From Puffinus mauretanicus (taxonomy: Eukaryota > Chordata > Aves > Procellariiformes > Procellariidae), in NCBI GenBank assembly GCA_023333565.1, contig JAJKFH010004053.1, positions 3,472,001 through 3,536,000 of the forward strand: a stretch of 64,000 bases of DNA, given 5' to 3'. Below, piece by piece: positions 1 to 13,700 of the stretch (within the stretch, counting starts at the first letter, position 1; each line of letters begins with the position of its first letter). The notes under the pieces were generated by a model. The model made no database searches, had not been told where the DNA came from, and was given only the letters and a program-made list of their open reading frames with translations. The translations under genes were made by a program, and so were the position numbers.

Positions 1-797
1 CCTGGGTAACTGCCATCACCTTTCAAACAGACAAGGGGCAGGAGGCACACAAGCCGTAAATACCAACTTTTAGCCCCCTGGAGTATAAATGGTTGAAAAC
101 GGGGCTTGGTCTGGCCGCACTGCAGTAGCGCTCAGGCAACAACTTCCGAGCAGCACAAGTACCTCGGCACTTCTTGCCTTCCGAGCCCACCTTTGCATTT
201 CCTGTGAACCTGCACCGCCTCTGTGACACAGCCCTTTACAGGCTGCTCACAATCCCCTTGAAAATTACAAGTCGCAGCTTGGAAACAACAGCCTCGACAG
301 ACCAGAAGGCACCACCGTTCAGCTACTCCAGTTCTAAGTACTCTGAGTAACGTTTCAGAGGTGGTGCGAGTTCTTTGCTTTAGCTCTAGACCAAGGTAAG
401 GACAGCACAATACAAACAACTGTCTCCTAACTGCACATCAGTTCCAAAATTAAAACAAACCCCACGTTTAAATTTAATTAAATTTTCCCCATCTTATGTT
501 AGGGCTTTAAGCTATTATTCAAGGCTGAAGGCATCACCTTACCCTGTACCAGGATGGCATTGATCCGGAGCCTTTGGGGAACTGGTCCTTGGGGTGCGAC
601 GCAAACGCGTTGTCACAAAGGGAACTCTGACCCCAAGCAGGTATGAACGCAGCGACTGTGTTCTCCAGAGACTGCTTCAAAACACACTGCCGTCAGCCAC
701 CACCGTAATATTTCACACGCAAAAGTATGAACTACGCTAAAGATTCATTCACACTTAGTACCAATACAGAGTAACTTTAAAAAAGCTATCAAGTATT
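1..797. other. Flank beyond the ESCO1 3' end, no gene recognised
   Basis: I see no coding exon, RNA gene or repeat here. The open frames present are short and resemble no family I know. In human the gene beyond the 3' end of ESCO1 is GREB1L, transcribed toward ESCO1, so this stretch could hold part of a convergent 3'UTR. Nothing in the sequence proves that. Confidence 0.4.
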
Positions 798-803
798 TTA
801 TTT
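798..803 (-). terminator. ESCO1: Candidate ESCO1 polyadenylation signal (AATAAA)
   Basis: The plus strand reads TTTATT, so the minus strand carries AATAAA about 830 nt after the ESCO1 stop codon, with an ATTAAA overlapping nearby. It is the clearest signal downstream of the stop. The real cleavage site needs transcript data. Confidence 0.45.
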
Positions 804-1631
804 TTAATCTATCTACATTATGTACAGATCAAGAAAGGCCACAGCAGTTTTTCAACATACAAACCCTTTAAAAGAGGAGAGATTTATGAAGGAGTGACAA
901 GTATCAAAGTGAAGTCCACTAACAAAGGTATATACTCAGTACAGTACTTGAAGAACAACAACGAGTACACCAGTCCTCGGGGGTTTCATTCCGCCTTTTC
1001 CTCTACAACTCCTCTGGGGGAGAAGGGGACGGGGTGGAACAAGCTTCCGATGCTGCTGACGCTTGGCAAGGCTCCTTACGCCTGGTAGCGCACAGAACGC
1101 GCCCTGGAAGCCACCGCACAGCCCGTGAGGGCTGTTACCCACGACGACTGCACCGCAACGCTTCTTGCCTCGACGCAATTGAGCTTGGCCTTGAACTCCG
1201 TCCAGCAAGCAACCGTTAACGGCCTCACCCAGCTGCCGGCACTGGCGATAGGAGATCAGCGTTACAGTACCGAGAAGCACTGGTATATCACCACGTTAAG
1301 AACTTCAGCCTGTACTCGTCAGTGAGACTAGAGTCTTTGCATTAGTTTACAGTCCACTATGAACAATTTTCTGCTGCATGTAAACATGACTAACTAGATA
1401 AAATACAATCAAACTTTTGTAAAAGTTAATAAAATATCTTTCTTTTAAAAAAACAAAGTTAGCCTATTACTGCATTGTTTACAATTTTAATAAAATAGTA
1501 CAACCTTTCGGTTGTTACCAGTCCTGAGTTCACTGTAATAAAAATGGCCCTGGCTTCTGCTGAAGGTCTGCACCCACTTGGTATGTTTTGGCAGAAGTCT
1601 CCCAATAAAAATGGAATTCCTTTGGGACCAG
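804..1631 (-). other. ESCO1: Likely ESCO1 3'UTR
   Basis: This is the non-coding sequence between the ESCO1 stop and the first good AATAAA on the minus strand. The plus strand of the same stretch has AATAAA motifs near 1428 and 1488, which a convergent neighbour could use. The extent is inferred. Confidence 0.5.
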
Positions 1632-1779
1632 TTAAGTCTGGTGCTGTCCATTGAGGAAGTTGTATACCAGGAACTGGCCGGTGCCACAGTACTGTGTCGC
1701 AAAGAGTTTTCCATCAGGAGTGGGGTCAGAGAATGCGATTTCTTCTTTACTTAAGTATGAGCCATATATGAAGTTGCTC
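1632..1779 (-). CDS. ESCO1: ESCO1 coding exon 10 (last coding exon)
   Basis: Encodes residues 806-853 and the TAA stop: the end of the acetyltransferase fold, starting [20 protein letters not shown] and including D823, the likely catalytic Asp. The acceptor is TTAAACAG after a very strong pyrimidine tract (a 21-base A run on the plus strand at 1803-1823). The first base completes the Arg codon split from the previous exon. Confidence 0.97.
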
Positions 1780-4700
1780 CTGTTTAAAAGGAGAGAGAAA
1801 AGAAAAAAAAAAAAAAAAAAAAAGAAAATTACCCTCAGGGAATCAGGCAAGAATATTTATGCTATTAGGCCATAAATGATTAATTAGCGGTATGGACATT
1901 CAAAAGGAAGAAGCGCTATTAGGAGGAGATAGCTCTATTTATATAATGTATCTCCTTCCAAACGGCGAGGAGGATCACTTGTTCTGGGAGGGGTTTTATA
2001 AGGTATTTTAGAAGAAATGTTCATACAGAGCAATTGCCTGCGAGTTGCATCAAGAGTTCAATTTCAGAGTTTAAAAAAAAGCTTGAATTCATTCCAACTA
2101 TTTCTTCATAGAAAAGAGACTGCTGGGACTATGACGACAATCACTAGGAATGAAAACATAAGCTACAAACAAGTGAGGGTGCTTACAGAGGGGGCTGAAA
2201 GGACCTGATGAAATTTCAAATTCCTGGTTTGAAAAAAACATTTGACATTTGGATGAGAGCACATCTTGGATTAATTTAGAACATCTAAGAACACAACCTC
2301 AAGGCATAATTCATAAGTGATACATTCTCAGTAATGACTATTTGAAAAGGAAGATTCAATGTGCTTAACTTCTTCATGAAAATATTTTATCTATGTTTTA
2401 TTCTTATTTGAAGAAAGAGGAGAGAATCAAGGGATACCATTGTACTTTTCTGGATGGCTGTGTGAGCAAATTCAGAAAATTGATCTCAAGCTTTAAAACC
2501 TCGATCAGGGGAAGGAGGAGGTAACATTTACCCTTGGAAACAGAAGACACTCCCATTAAAGTTAAGTTTTTTAATTCCTATAAAATAAACTTACATGTAC
2601 TTGCAGAGCAAGTATGAACTTCGATCATACGGACATCTCCATTAAATCTTGAGGAAAAGACAACAGGAACAAAATCCTTTTTAATTATTACCAGCTTTAT
2701 TCCCTTCTCTTTATGTATTTAGGAAGATGATTTTGCAAGGTTCTTAAGACTGTCTGACCTGGTTTTTGTGACTCCAGGTCAGCTGTGAAAGCTCGAATGA
2801 AACCGGGCAGACATTCTCAAAATGGACTTAAAAGTCTGCTAGGATGCCTTCAGCATTTTGAAGTCAGGATTTAGCTGGCTACCAGAATCACCAAAACTAC
2901 CTTTTGCTACGAAGACACGTAGGTTGAAGTCTCACTGGCAGTTGAGCAGATCTAACTGCTTACTGCCATCAAAAAGCAAGTCTCACTCCTTTCCTTTGCC
3001 TTCTGCAACTCTCTAGGCTCCCTTGTTTACACCAACTCTAGAGCTCATCAGACCCTTTCTACAAACCAGCTGAGCACCAGAATAACACAAAGCTCTTTTT
3101 GGTGAACCTGTTTTCTACTAACGAAGCAATGAGCTAATGGAAGGCCAAGCAAGCACCAGAGCACAGCAAAAGGTAAGATGCAGTGCACAGCTAAGAGGAA
3201 AACTGAGACCTCTTCTCCTTAGCTGCAATGAACCATTAAAATTGATTCTAAAGATCCTTTAGAGCTGTAACTGAGGGAGCAACTCCAACATTGCTTTGGG
3301 GAAGAAATCCTTCCTTTAGAAATAGTTTCTAGGAAGCTACTGAATACACAATTAAAGATCAGCCAAAAATATAACCAAATCATCAAGTTAATATTCTTAT
3401 CTGAATACACCTTTACAGTCGATAGTTCAGACAGAACGTGATCCGGTAAGAACTTTCTAGTTGCTCCACCAGCCAGGCAAGATGCATTCTGCAGAGCAGA
3501 ATAGCTTTGCTAGGCTCTCCAAATACGCAAGAGGGCGAGCACTGGCAGACACAGCAGTACCTGTGCCACAAACTCTAACAAGATGGGGCTAGCCAGGCAC
3601 CTAGCACAAATCTGACAGCCCAGCAGTAATAAGATTTGGGTAGTTCTTGGCATTACTCAGAACAGGCATATAAACTTCTAGGAAATGTCACTGGAAGAAA
3701 CCTAAGGTTTGGAGATTCAACATTTTTAACATTTATCTAAACAGTAGCACGGGTGTTTGAGTCCTTTTATGGATCTAGCACTTAGCATTCAGCTGAATAT
3801 ACTCATCACTAGCTACTAAAGCTCCATGGAAATTGAAAGTATCTCATAAGGCTCAGTGAAGCAAAAGTAAAGGCTGAGTAAAGCAAAAAAAAAATTCAGT
3901 TGGAAGCCAGCAGACTATATCAAATAGTTCGGTGCACTCTTCTCTCTTCTCTCCCCCTTTCTACCTCTAAGGCATGGACATTCAGCCAATGGTCAGGTCC
4001 CAGGCCTTAACACTGGGGTAATCTCACACTTTAACCAAAGACAGTCTCATTTCCTTCACTCATAATTACCTCAGAGGAATTTACCCAAGCAAGTCTGCTA
4101 GGGTGACTCATTATAATTGCACTTAGCAAAAAGATTTCTGTTAAAGACAAGTTATTGCAGAATACTAACGTTAGTTATTGAACTCCACATAATACTGGAA
4201 CTGTCAACTGTGCTCAAATCTACATCCCCACTATCACCAGTAGCTTAAAAATACAAGCCTGAGACACACAACGCAATGAATGTCTTGGACTGAGTTCTGT
4301 CTAAACACATGTAACCGAGGAACTTTTTTTGGATTACCTAAGACATTCTATCATCCGAGAAGCAATCTTCTTTCGACGCATCATGCTGAATACCCATATT
4401 CGACTAATGCCACAAATAGCAGGTTCTGGAGAAGTTGAACAGCACCATGCTTTCTGTCTTTCAAATATGACTTTCTCGTTTTCTGAACTGACTTCTGGAA
4501 CCTTCTCTTCTATAACTCTGTAGCCCTGCAGGTGATGTAAAAAAATATCTGTCGATTTATAAAAGCATCACTAATGACTGAAGAAAATAATTCTTGTGTA
4601 ATTTATTTCAGTTAAACATACTTACTTGCTATAATGCCTTACCAAAAAGACCGCGTATTTGTGTCTCATTTAACTTCTCTTAACAGTTTCAAAATTGGAA

Positions 4701-7700
4701 TAGATGATAAAAAATTAAACCAAAAACCCCTCTAAAGCTTATCTGATTTAAAATAACAGCAACAAATAATCCAATTCTTATTTCCACCTGTATTAAAGCG
4801 TTTGCGTCAATTTCTCTGACTTTGACTAAGACTGTTTTGCTTCTTGTCTGCTACTCCCCAGGGACGGTAGAAAACACCACAATTTACAGGCGAACAGACA
4901 GAATATGCAACAAAGTTCTGACATCTGTTTTCAGTACTGCAACTGGTAGTACGGCTTCTTGTCCTGCTCTCCACTGCACAATTCTGCCCTCTGCTTCCAT
5001 ATGCTGTGGAGCTGTTTGGCCCCGCAGTGATTCAACTCAATCCTACAGAGTACCCACTTTTTCATTCATGTCAGATTTCTGTCGGGCAGGGAGTTGAATC
5101 TGCTCATCAACGAGCAAGAGGAGAGTCAGAGCTAGCATAAGAATAGGAGAGGAAGAAAAATTCCACCCTTCAGCCATAGCAAGTTCTTAGATGAGCAGGT
5201 CTGAGCCAAGTAAGACACCACACATGTGTCTCAGCTCAATGTCAACTATACAAAAATGAGTAACTACATTTCAGAATGGTCTACCAGCAAAAGTCTCTTC
5301 CTCTGTGGAAAAGGCATACACGGAATACTTATTTGCTAAATGGCAAGACTTAAACTCCAAGGCAATTCTATAGTTTCAGAATGTCTGAAGAACACAGTCA
5401 CTAAGCACTCACACAGATTGCCTTTCTCCAATTCAACCACTTACCCACTGGATATGTTCTGCAATTAAACAGCCGATAACTTTTTTGTCATTAGAAATAA
5501 AAAGAAGAGTTTTAGTTCTAGAGTAACACATGAGCGGAGCTTGCTGAAATCCCAAGTCATTGTCTACCATTTCTCTAATTTCTTCAACCTGTCAAAATAA
5601 GTTTAAATACTGTATAAGAAACACATGTAAATATATATTTGTATGAATCTGCATAAAAATTACAGATTTGCAAAAATGCACTAAGGTATCTAGAACACTG
5701 AAAGCTATTTCAGAAGTTAAGAATTATCCTAAGTAACGTGCAACACATCGGTCCACATAGAAGTTGCTTAAATAATACTTCGCTGGAAATAGGAAGAGTA
5801 GAGACCTCTAAGTCAGCTTCCATTAAGTCCAAACTTCAATTAGTCACAGGCTAATAGAGAGAAGACAGACAATCAAAGTGTGGACTCTGATATTCTAGAA
5901 GTAAATGAGATCTATGTCAAAAGTTAAACTAGCTTAGTTGAAGGTTTTCTGTCTGTTACTTTTAAAGTCTTGACAGAACTAACCCATTAAGGGTTTTGAG
6001 CAGATGATAGCAAGCACAGTGCCAAGGCAGCTAGAAAATGTATGCATTTGTTGTAAAGGAATGAATAACTGTCATCTCTTTCCTCAAGCTTTCTGCTCTT
6101 CCATTACCTTTGCAAAGAGTAACTGAAACTAAAAATAAAATTTTGTTTAATATCAGCAAGTTTAGAAGAACTATATAAACTCCAGCATGAATGTAAACAA
6201 AAGCTTTTGCATGAGCTGAGATTTTACTGAGGGATTCTTGTACCTACAAGAAAGAGCCTCTATCATCCCTCTATCATCTCATATGAGACAGAAATAAGGT
6301 GGCCTTTCCTATGTGGTGCATTAAACGGCACAAGCTTCTTTAATGCACATTGTAGTTACATTAGTAAAGCAAAACTAGAATTATTGATGCTATGAATATA
6401 TGAAGTTAGTACTGATCAAATGAAAATTGTGTTAAAAAATGCTTTTAAAATAACTTTTAAAAGGCATGGTATCAGATACTCTCTACTTTCTCATCTAACC
6501 TTCAGGTACCAGTCTTTTAATGACAAGTCCAATTAGCCAATTTGAAACACTGAGTAACCATTCTTGAAGCCAGTCATCCACAGTGGTGACAGCTGTAGAT
6601 TCTCTCAAATTTAATCACACAGAACTACAGAGAACTCTATCCTAAATGACTTCATTTGCTACAGTCTTCCTTTCCTCTGCGCCACTTAGGTATTTTAAGT
6701 AATTTTTTCTTCAGCCATTTTAGTAAAAAAATCAATGTGCAATGAATGTACTAAAATTAAGATAATACCACCAGAGAAATAAAACTTAATAAATAAACTT
6801 ATCTTCATTAAATATTGTAAAAAGAAAATTTGTAGTTTCTTTTCAATTCAGTAACTTAAAAAATTCTGTGTTAGGCTAAAGAAAACCCACTACAGTCACG
6901 CCATCAGAAAGAGCCGTCTTGGGCATCAATTCAGCCTCCAGAGGTCCCTTCCAACCTCAACCATTCTGTGATCCTGCAATGGTGGTACTGTAAAAAAGCA
7001 CCTATTAGTCACAGCAAATCCCCAGCTAAACAGAATCAGTGCCATACTACTGAAAAAACAAATGTAATGACATATTAAGACGTATGAACACAGGCTAGCC
7101 AGCAAGACACCAAAGTACCCTGCTGCTCTAAGTCTCCTCTAGTGTACTGTGCCCAGTTTTAGATGAAGAATTTCAAAAGACACATGAGATATAGCACAAA
7201 TGGAAATAATCTAGAGGACAGTATGACAATGATCAGAGCTCTATAAAACATTCTTTAGGAGTATAAACTAAAAACAGAAAACGGCACATCCTGTCAATCT
7301 TCTTCAGGTGAAACGATCAGAGTTTTTTCAGGCACAAAAAAGCTGTTACAAAGAGGAAAAGCAGGATGTTTTCTACAGCTATGGCAGTATGATTTGCACG
7401 AATGAGCTTAAATTTCAGTACAGAGATTCTGTTGGATGTTCAGGGAAAACATCCTAATGTTGCGGATAGCGAAGCACTGTAACAGAGTCTGGAGAGGTTA
7501 GAAAAACCTCCAGTGGTAGAAGTTCTAGAAAGTTGTCAGATGCATCAACCAGAGCTGATCCTGCTTTGGACATGGGAATGGACTACGTGACTTTGAGGCC
7601 ACTCTCCACCTAAATCTGGTTTTATCCAAAAATTGTTTAGAGAATGGTGCCGTATTCATGCTGTGTAATATTGTCAATATATTTCAGGTTTTTAAAATAT

Positions 7701-10700
7701 AGTAGGAATTTTATATTACGTAAAATATCTGGCAGGCATTCAGCAAGTATATTAAAAAAATGTAAAAAATCAGTTGGTTGATGCTGTTCTCAGCCCTGCC
7801 TTCCACTCCTGCTCAGACCCACCCTCTCTATGAAGAGAGCAGCAATGCGTAAGAGTGAGATGTCTGACCTGCTTGTGGAAAAAGCTACAAAACCACTGCG
7901 GTTTTGATTCCAACTTCAACTGCTCATACATAAATTACACAAACTTTCTATGAACATTCTCATTACTTATATTAAAATATCAAACAAGGTAGGATATAGA
8001 AGTCCAGTCCTTGTCACCATACCTTTTTAAGTGCATACTTTGGGTCATCAGGAAGAACCATTATTATCTTTCCATCAGGATATTCAGCCAAAATTCTCTC
8101 CTTTTTCCAACCCTAAATAAAACAAACACTTATCTAAACCATACACAAGATGTACTTTTACAAACAGAAACTGCACGTTATTGTTCTAGACACTGAACTT
8201 ATGGAGAGACTTCACACTATTTAGCAGTTGCTTTGCTAGAGAAGGAAACTTCAGCTAGCTTTTTAAAATGAGCACGACAGATATAATATGATCTTATTTA
8301 TACAATAATTTATACAATAGCCTAACTATATCTAGAAACAATTTGTGAAAGTGTCTTATAATTTCCCAACTAGATTTTTTTCCCCCAGGACTGCAGTGCA
8401 AACTGAATTTTAAAATAGAAGTAGCAAACTCAGCTCACATAACTGATTTCCAAACCTACGTAATATTTATTTTCCGAAGTCCAGTGAATGGGAAAAACCC
8501 TAAGTTTTAATAAAAGATTTCTTTTTAACATAGTTACCTCCACAAATACACACTCAGTTTTAAAGTTTGGCATGCGAAAGACCTCCAGGAGGTTCTAAGT
8601 GAACTGATTGGCATGCAGTTGCCCAAAATGTAAGGAATAGTTTATTTTGTTACTGATCATAACTGTTAAAGCCACAAGAAGGATACTAGAAAAAACTTTA
8701 TAACTACCTTCTAAGAATCTAATGGGTAAGGAGGCTACGTTGTGTGTATCTGAAGTATAAACATACTCAAAAAAATAGAGGTAATTAACTCTTCTTCAGA
8801 TCCACACTCGTGGTGAATAATGAGCAGTACCTGCATGGAAAAAAACAAAACAAAAAAGCCACTTAAATCTAGTAAGATGGGACTGGTAGATATTAGAACT
8901 CAGGTTGCTTTGATGGGACCTAAAAATACTGAATGCAGAAGTAACTTTCAGCCACTAAAAAGGCTGATCTACAAGTCTTACTCAAAGCAACTTTAAATAA
9001 AAAAGCCTTTGAAGAAACAATACTGATGGAATAATTCTCATTGAAATCTGTACCTTTCCATAAAATAACGTTCAACTAAAGACCAAACAATGGAAATTGG
9101 CACTGAATGAATGCCATATATACTACCACAAAAAAATGACAAACTTAAGTGTTATAATACTTGATCTGTATGTCATTTTAATCATTCTGATTTTACTCGC
9201 TTATCCCAAACAAGACATGAAGAGAATGATTTTAGAAATGTATCTACTTGCTGGTAGCCCTAGAACTATTTAAGTGTGAGTTTAGCACCCAGCATGGCAA
9301 TGGTTGCAACACAGACACCATTTCAATCCTGCCTGCTTTTCTTCTCAGTACTAGTAGCACTAAACACCAACACAAATGAAGATCCTATTTGAATTTATAT
9401 ATATTATAGTCTGAACACAAAGGGTACTAAACAGCAGTGTCACAATATTGAGGTAAGCAGAGAAGTGCAATTTGTGGGATTGTGACATGCCTTTTGAGAC
9501 TGCTAGAAAAGGTGTTGAAAAATTCAGGTAAGGATTACTATGCTCCAATCTCAAATACCATCCTCTCTCCATTTTTTGTCTTTTGCTGCCTTTTGCCTAC
9601 CTGTTTGCCCTGCAAAAGCTTTCTATAGCCTATTGTAAACCAACCGTTACCACAACTCAGCAGATAAATGCAATGTGGTTGATAATCCTACCATTACAGC
9701 ATCCAGAATGTTTCAGGCCTAATGCAGAAAACTCAACTCTAAATTTTAGGTTAAGATATTTTGTTATAACGTAATAGTCAGGTATTTCCAACAAAATGAA
9801 ATCTGATGGAAGAAAATGTTTCTGAACAGCTTACTGCTGTTATACTTTTAAGCAACAGTGTATTAGCAGAAGTCTAAAAATAATTCCATAAAAATGCAAT
9901 AATTGACTCTCTAATACTTAGAACTCATTATTTTCATTACTGTCCACCTATTAATTTTCTTTAGTGATTAGTACAACATGGTGACTAATCATATTCACGG
10001 GAGAGGTAGTTTCTAAATTGAAGCATTTTGAAATTTATTCAGAAATACATCTTTTAGATGAAGCTTTCCAAAAAGTTTCTGTGAACTCTAAGCTCATCCA
10101 AGATTTTTAGTTCATCTGGTTTACATCAGAGAGGACATTTTAAAGTCACATTCCTTTGTTATTGAAGCAGCTCTAAGAATTTCAAAAAGTGAAACTAACA
10201 TTTCACATAAGCATCTGCATCTTCAGTATTCTTATTGTTCAGTCTTGGTAAGGAGTGAACTGTGCTTCCTTTAAACCAGACAAACGGAAGTAATGCACAA
10301 GATGGGTCACAGCTCTTTCATATTCTAACATTAAAGCTGTTAAGGAAAATGTGCTACAGCTTCAACTGGGACTGATCCTGTTAGATATCTACAATACACA
10401 AAATATGGTTTAATACCAGTATCTTGCATGTGGTCTGAAGATGATTTCCCTTAACACACCTATTAATGTGGGTTTTTTTAACAAAACCCCACTACTTTAA
10501 CACTATTGAAACACCTTGCAGACTGTTGTATTTTGTTTCAATCACTGAGAAGTAAAGTAGCACTCCTTAACTCAGACAGATGGCAAGAACACCTTACTAC
10601 AGTAAGAAACAAAAGCATTATGTCTGCAATATACTTTATAATATTCTTCTGCAATGTCAGAAAATTTGCTTTTCCTTTCCTTTTAACTGACATTACTTTA

Positions 10701-13700
10701 GGGCATTAAGACTTATTTACTGTTGAATGAGATGCCCAAGCATTGATTACACATTGCTTGTGATGACCAAAGAACTTAAAAGGAAAGCTATTGTTCCCAC
10801 CCGGATACATGTTCTGCCAGGCCTGGAGTAACAAAAACATGATTATACCACTCCTCCCTGATACTGGAAGTCTGTGATAAACAACGTATTACCTATAGCC
10901 AGCAGCAGCAAGGCACATATAGCCTAATCACCACAGTTGGGCAGACTGGTGCTGTACAGAGCCCCATTGGTGTGCAGTAACTGTTGCAATACCCTCCTCC
11001 CCTCCATGTTACAGCTATTTATCCTACAGGTATTTTTAATAGTTTGAGAACATACGGCAACTCTGCGATGAACAGCTAACTCACTTTTTAATCTACCTCT
11101 AACTTTTCCTCCCAATTCAAACAAGATTCAAGATTGCTTCTGCTTGCTTATTAAGGTGCAATGGCAATAGAATTACAAAAGAAAGAAATCATTCAAAAAA
11201 GTGCAATACAGACAAGCAGTTGCTACTGCATCTTGAAATAGTACGGACAGTAATTACAACTACGCTGTGTAGTACATTGCTTTCACTGGATATTATACAT
11301 GTATATAATGAATGATGTAGAATACAGTTGGAAAGATGGCTCCAATATTAATAACACTGTAGCTGAAATGATCAGCACTCAATTTCACATGAACCACGTT
11401 CTGCTCATAGTTTAAAATAGTATCTGATGTAGATTTGCCTTTAAAAAATGAAAGTTAGAAGACACAACAGACTGTTTCCCAGGCATGTCCTCATGTTTTA
11501 AAAGTTCTTATGCAAGAGCAGGAAATGGGACAGCAAACCTGGTATTTTTCTATATGTTTCAGTTCTGGCTTATCTGTACTCCCTATTTCCCAAATGAATA
11601 CAAATACATGAAAGTCGGTGGTAGTTTTTTCTTATACCGTTTTTTCCTCAAAAATATTGAGGTAGTAAGGAAAATGTGGTTAATACTGTTTAATTCTTTC
11701 ATATTTGTGAAATTTTCCCCTAATAATCAAGTATAGTATGAAATTTTGTGCCCTTTTACCCTTGATAGTTTGTAGCAGGGAAATGGTCTACTGCATTCTT
11801 CTTCCTGACTCTTTCATCAAGTTACAGATATTCTGCCTCTTTTTCCCATGAGTTTAATATTGAGAATGAAGTTTTGACTGTAGAATACATTAAGACCCTT
11901 GGATATAAGTATCAAACACTACCCTCTGTTAAAACTAAGATTCTTACAGAAGAGAGCTAATGGTAAGAAGTTTATTTGAAATATTATTAAGTTTTATATT
12001 GTACAGATGTATCACTTTTGGAATTAATGCAAATCAAGACAATGCAAATCTTTCTAAGATGACACGAAGTTCATCATCATCTTCAGTCCCGACATTCTAC
12101 TAACCTTAGGCTCCAAGAACTCAAAAGTTGTTTGGTTTTTTTTTAAACCTGAAAAGCGTAAGAACCTCACAGGTGGGCTTGGATGCAATTACAGCAGAAT
12201 AGCTATTTAAAACTTATCAGATTAGACATTAGCCCAAATAACAGCTTCTTCCACTTTCTTCAGCTCAAGGTATTCTTAACTAAGAGGATGAGCTTGAAAT
12301 ACAAACACATTAACTGCATTTACATTAGGCACCTGAATCCACAGGCATTTCCTAACTTAAGTATTTGGCTTTGCAACTTAAAACATCACTAAAAATAATG
12401 TCTTGCTCTTAGAAAAATTTTGCAGAAATACTAAATTGATACTATGTGGTATCACAGAGAGGACACACAATTGATATCATGTGGTATCACAGCTAGAGGA
12501 TTTTATTAAACTGAACCACATATCCATCCCACAAAGTTATCCAAACCACTGGAGTTAAAACTTGATGTTATATGTCATCACTCAATGCATGCACATGCTA
12601 GAATGGTGTATTTTTTCTGGAGACTTTCAGATGTCTGAAACCAGAAGGATAGTGAGACAGATTCCTACATTTGTCTGCAGTAGGGGACATCTCCCTCACT
12701 AATCTATTCCTACTCCAGTACTATCCTTGACCACCTTATCTTCTTGCTTATTCAATTTGCATGCTCCTATTAACAGCAAATGGGACCCTTCAGAAAACCT
12801 GTATCAGTCCTTGCCAATCTTCTGTTCCCAAATTCAGAAAATGTCATTAAACTTGTCAAGCTTTCTCTCTCCACACAAGGCCTGCAATTTTCTTACTGTC
12901 TCTATCAGCCATCCATGACAAAACAAGTATCCCAATACCATCTCCTTGTTAGCCTGTCCTACTTCTGGGGGCATCATGGAATTTCTAGAGACCCAGGAAG
13001 AAATTTTTACTAGAAGAAACAAGATAGGCCTTAAAAAAAAACCAAAAAAAATTATAATTTGTTGAAGACGGCAAATAATTTATTATTTACATGCAAACTA
13101 CCTTCTGGTTACTCGGTACTTTTAAAAAATCCACAAAGCAGCTGCATGCAGATGGGCAAGACAGTAACAATAAAGTCCTTTTTCACAGTTCATAGCAAGA
13201 AGCTCTAGCATGATAATGTATACAGTCTTTCTTTTCGTGATTCTGTGAAATGAATTACCAATAGAACTACTAGGCATGTAACGAGAGACACTCAAAAGGG
13301 AGAAAAACTGAGAAAAGTCTTCTCAAGTCAGACTGGGACTGCATCATATGGCATGAAGAATGTGAGTGACAAGAGAATGAAAAATGCTTCTAAGATACCT
13401 TAGAATGGCCTCCAAATCAACAATAATGCCAAATACATTAACTACATAAAAAAGAATATCTGGACAGCTAATAAAGTAACATACCAAGGTCAACAAGACC
13501 AGATGTTCCTGGACCAGAAAGTCTAACCAAGAAGTTACCAAGACTTTCTCTAGTATAATGTTTTTTAATCCCATGATGCTACTGTCCAGTTAACACTTTC
13601 TGTCAGGGAAAGGAAGGTAGTTATAGTTTCAACATAGTAACTACATACAAATATCTGGAAACCAAGCGCATCACACCTCCAAGTCATCCTCCCAACAATC

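Larger units (their letters stand above)
5589..8022 (-). other. ESCO1: ESCO1 intron with two CR1 remnants
   Basis: GT-AG intron of 2434 nt. It contains a short CR1 3' tail at about 6926-6977 and an older, longer CR1 remnant at about 7080-7620, both on the plus strand (antisense to ESCO1). Confidence 0.85.
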
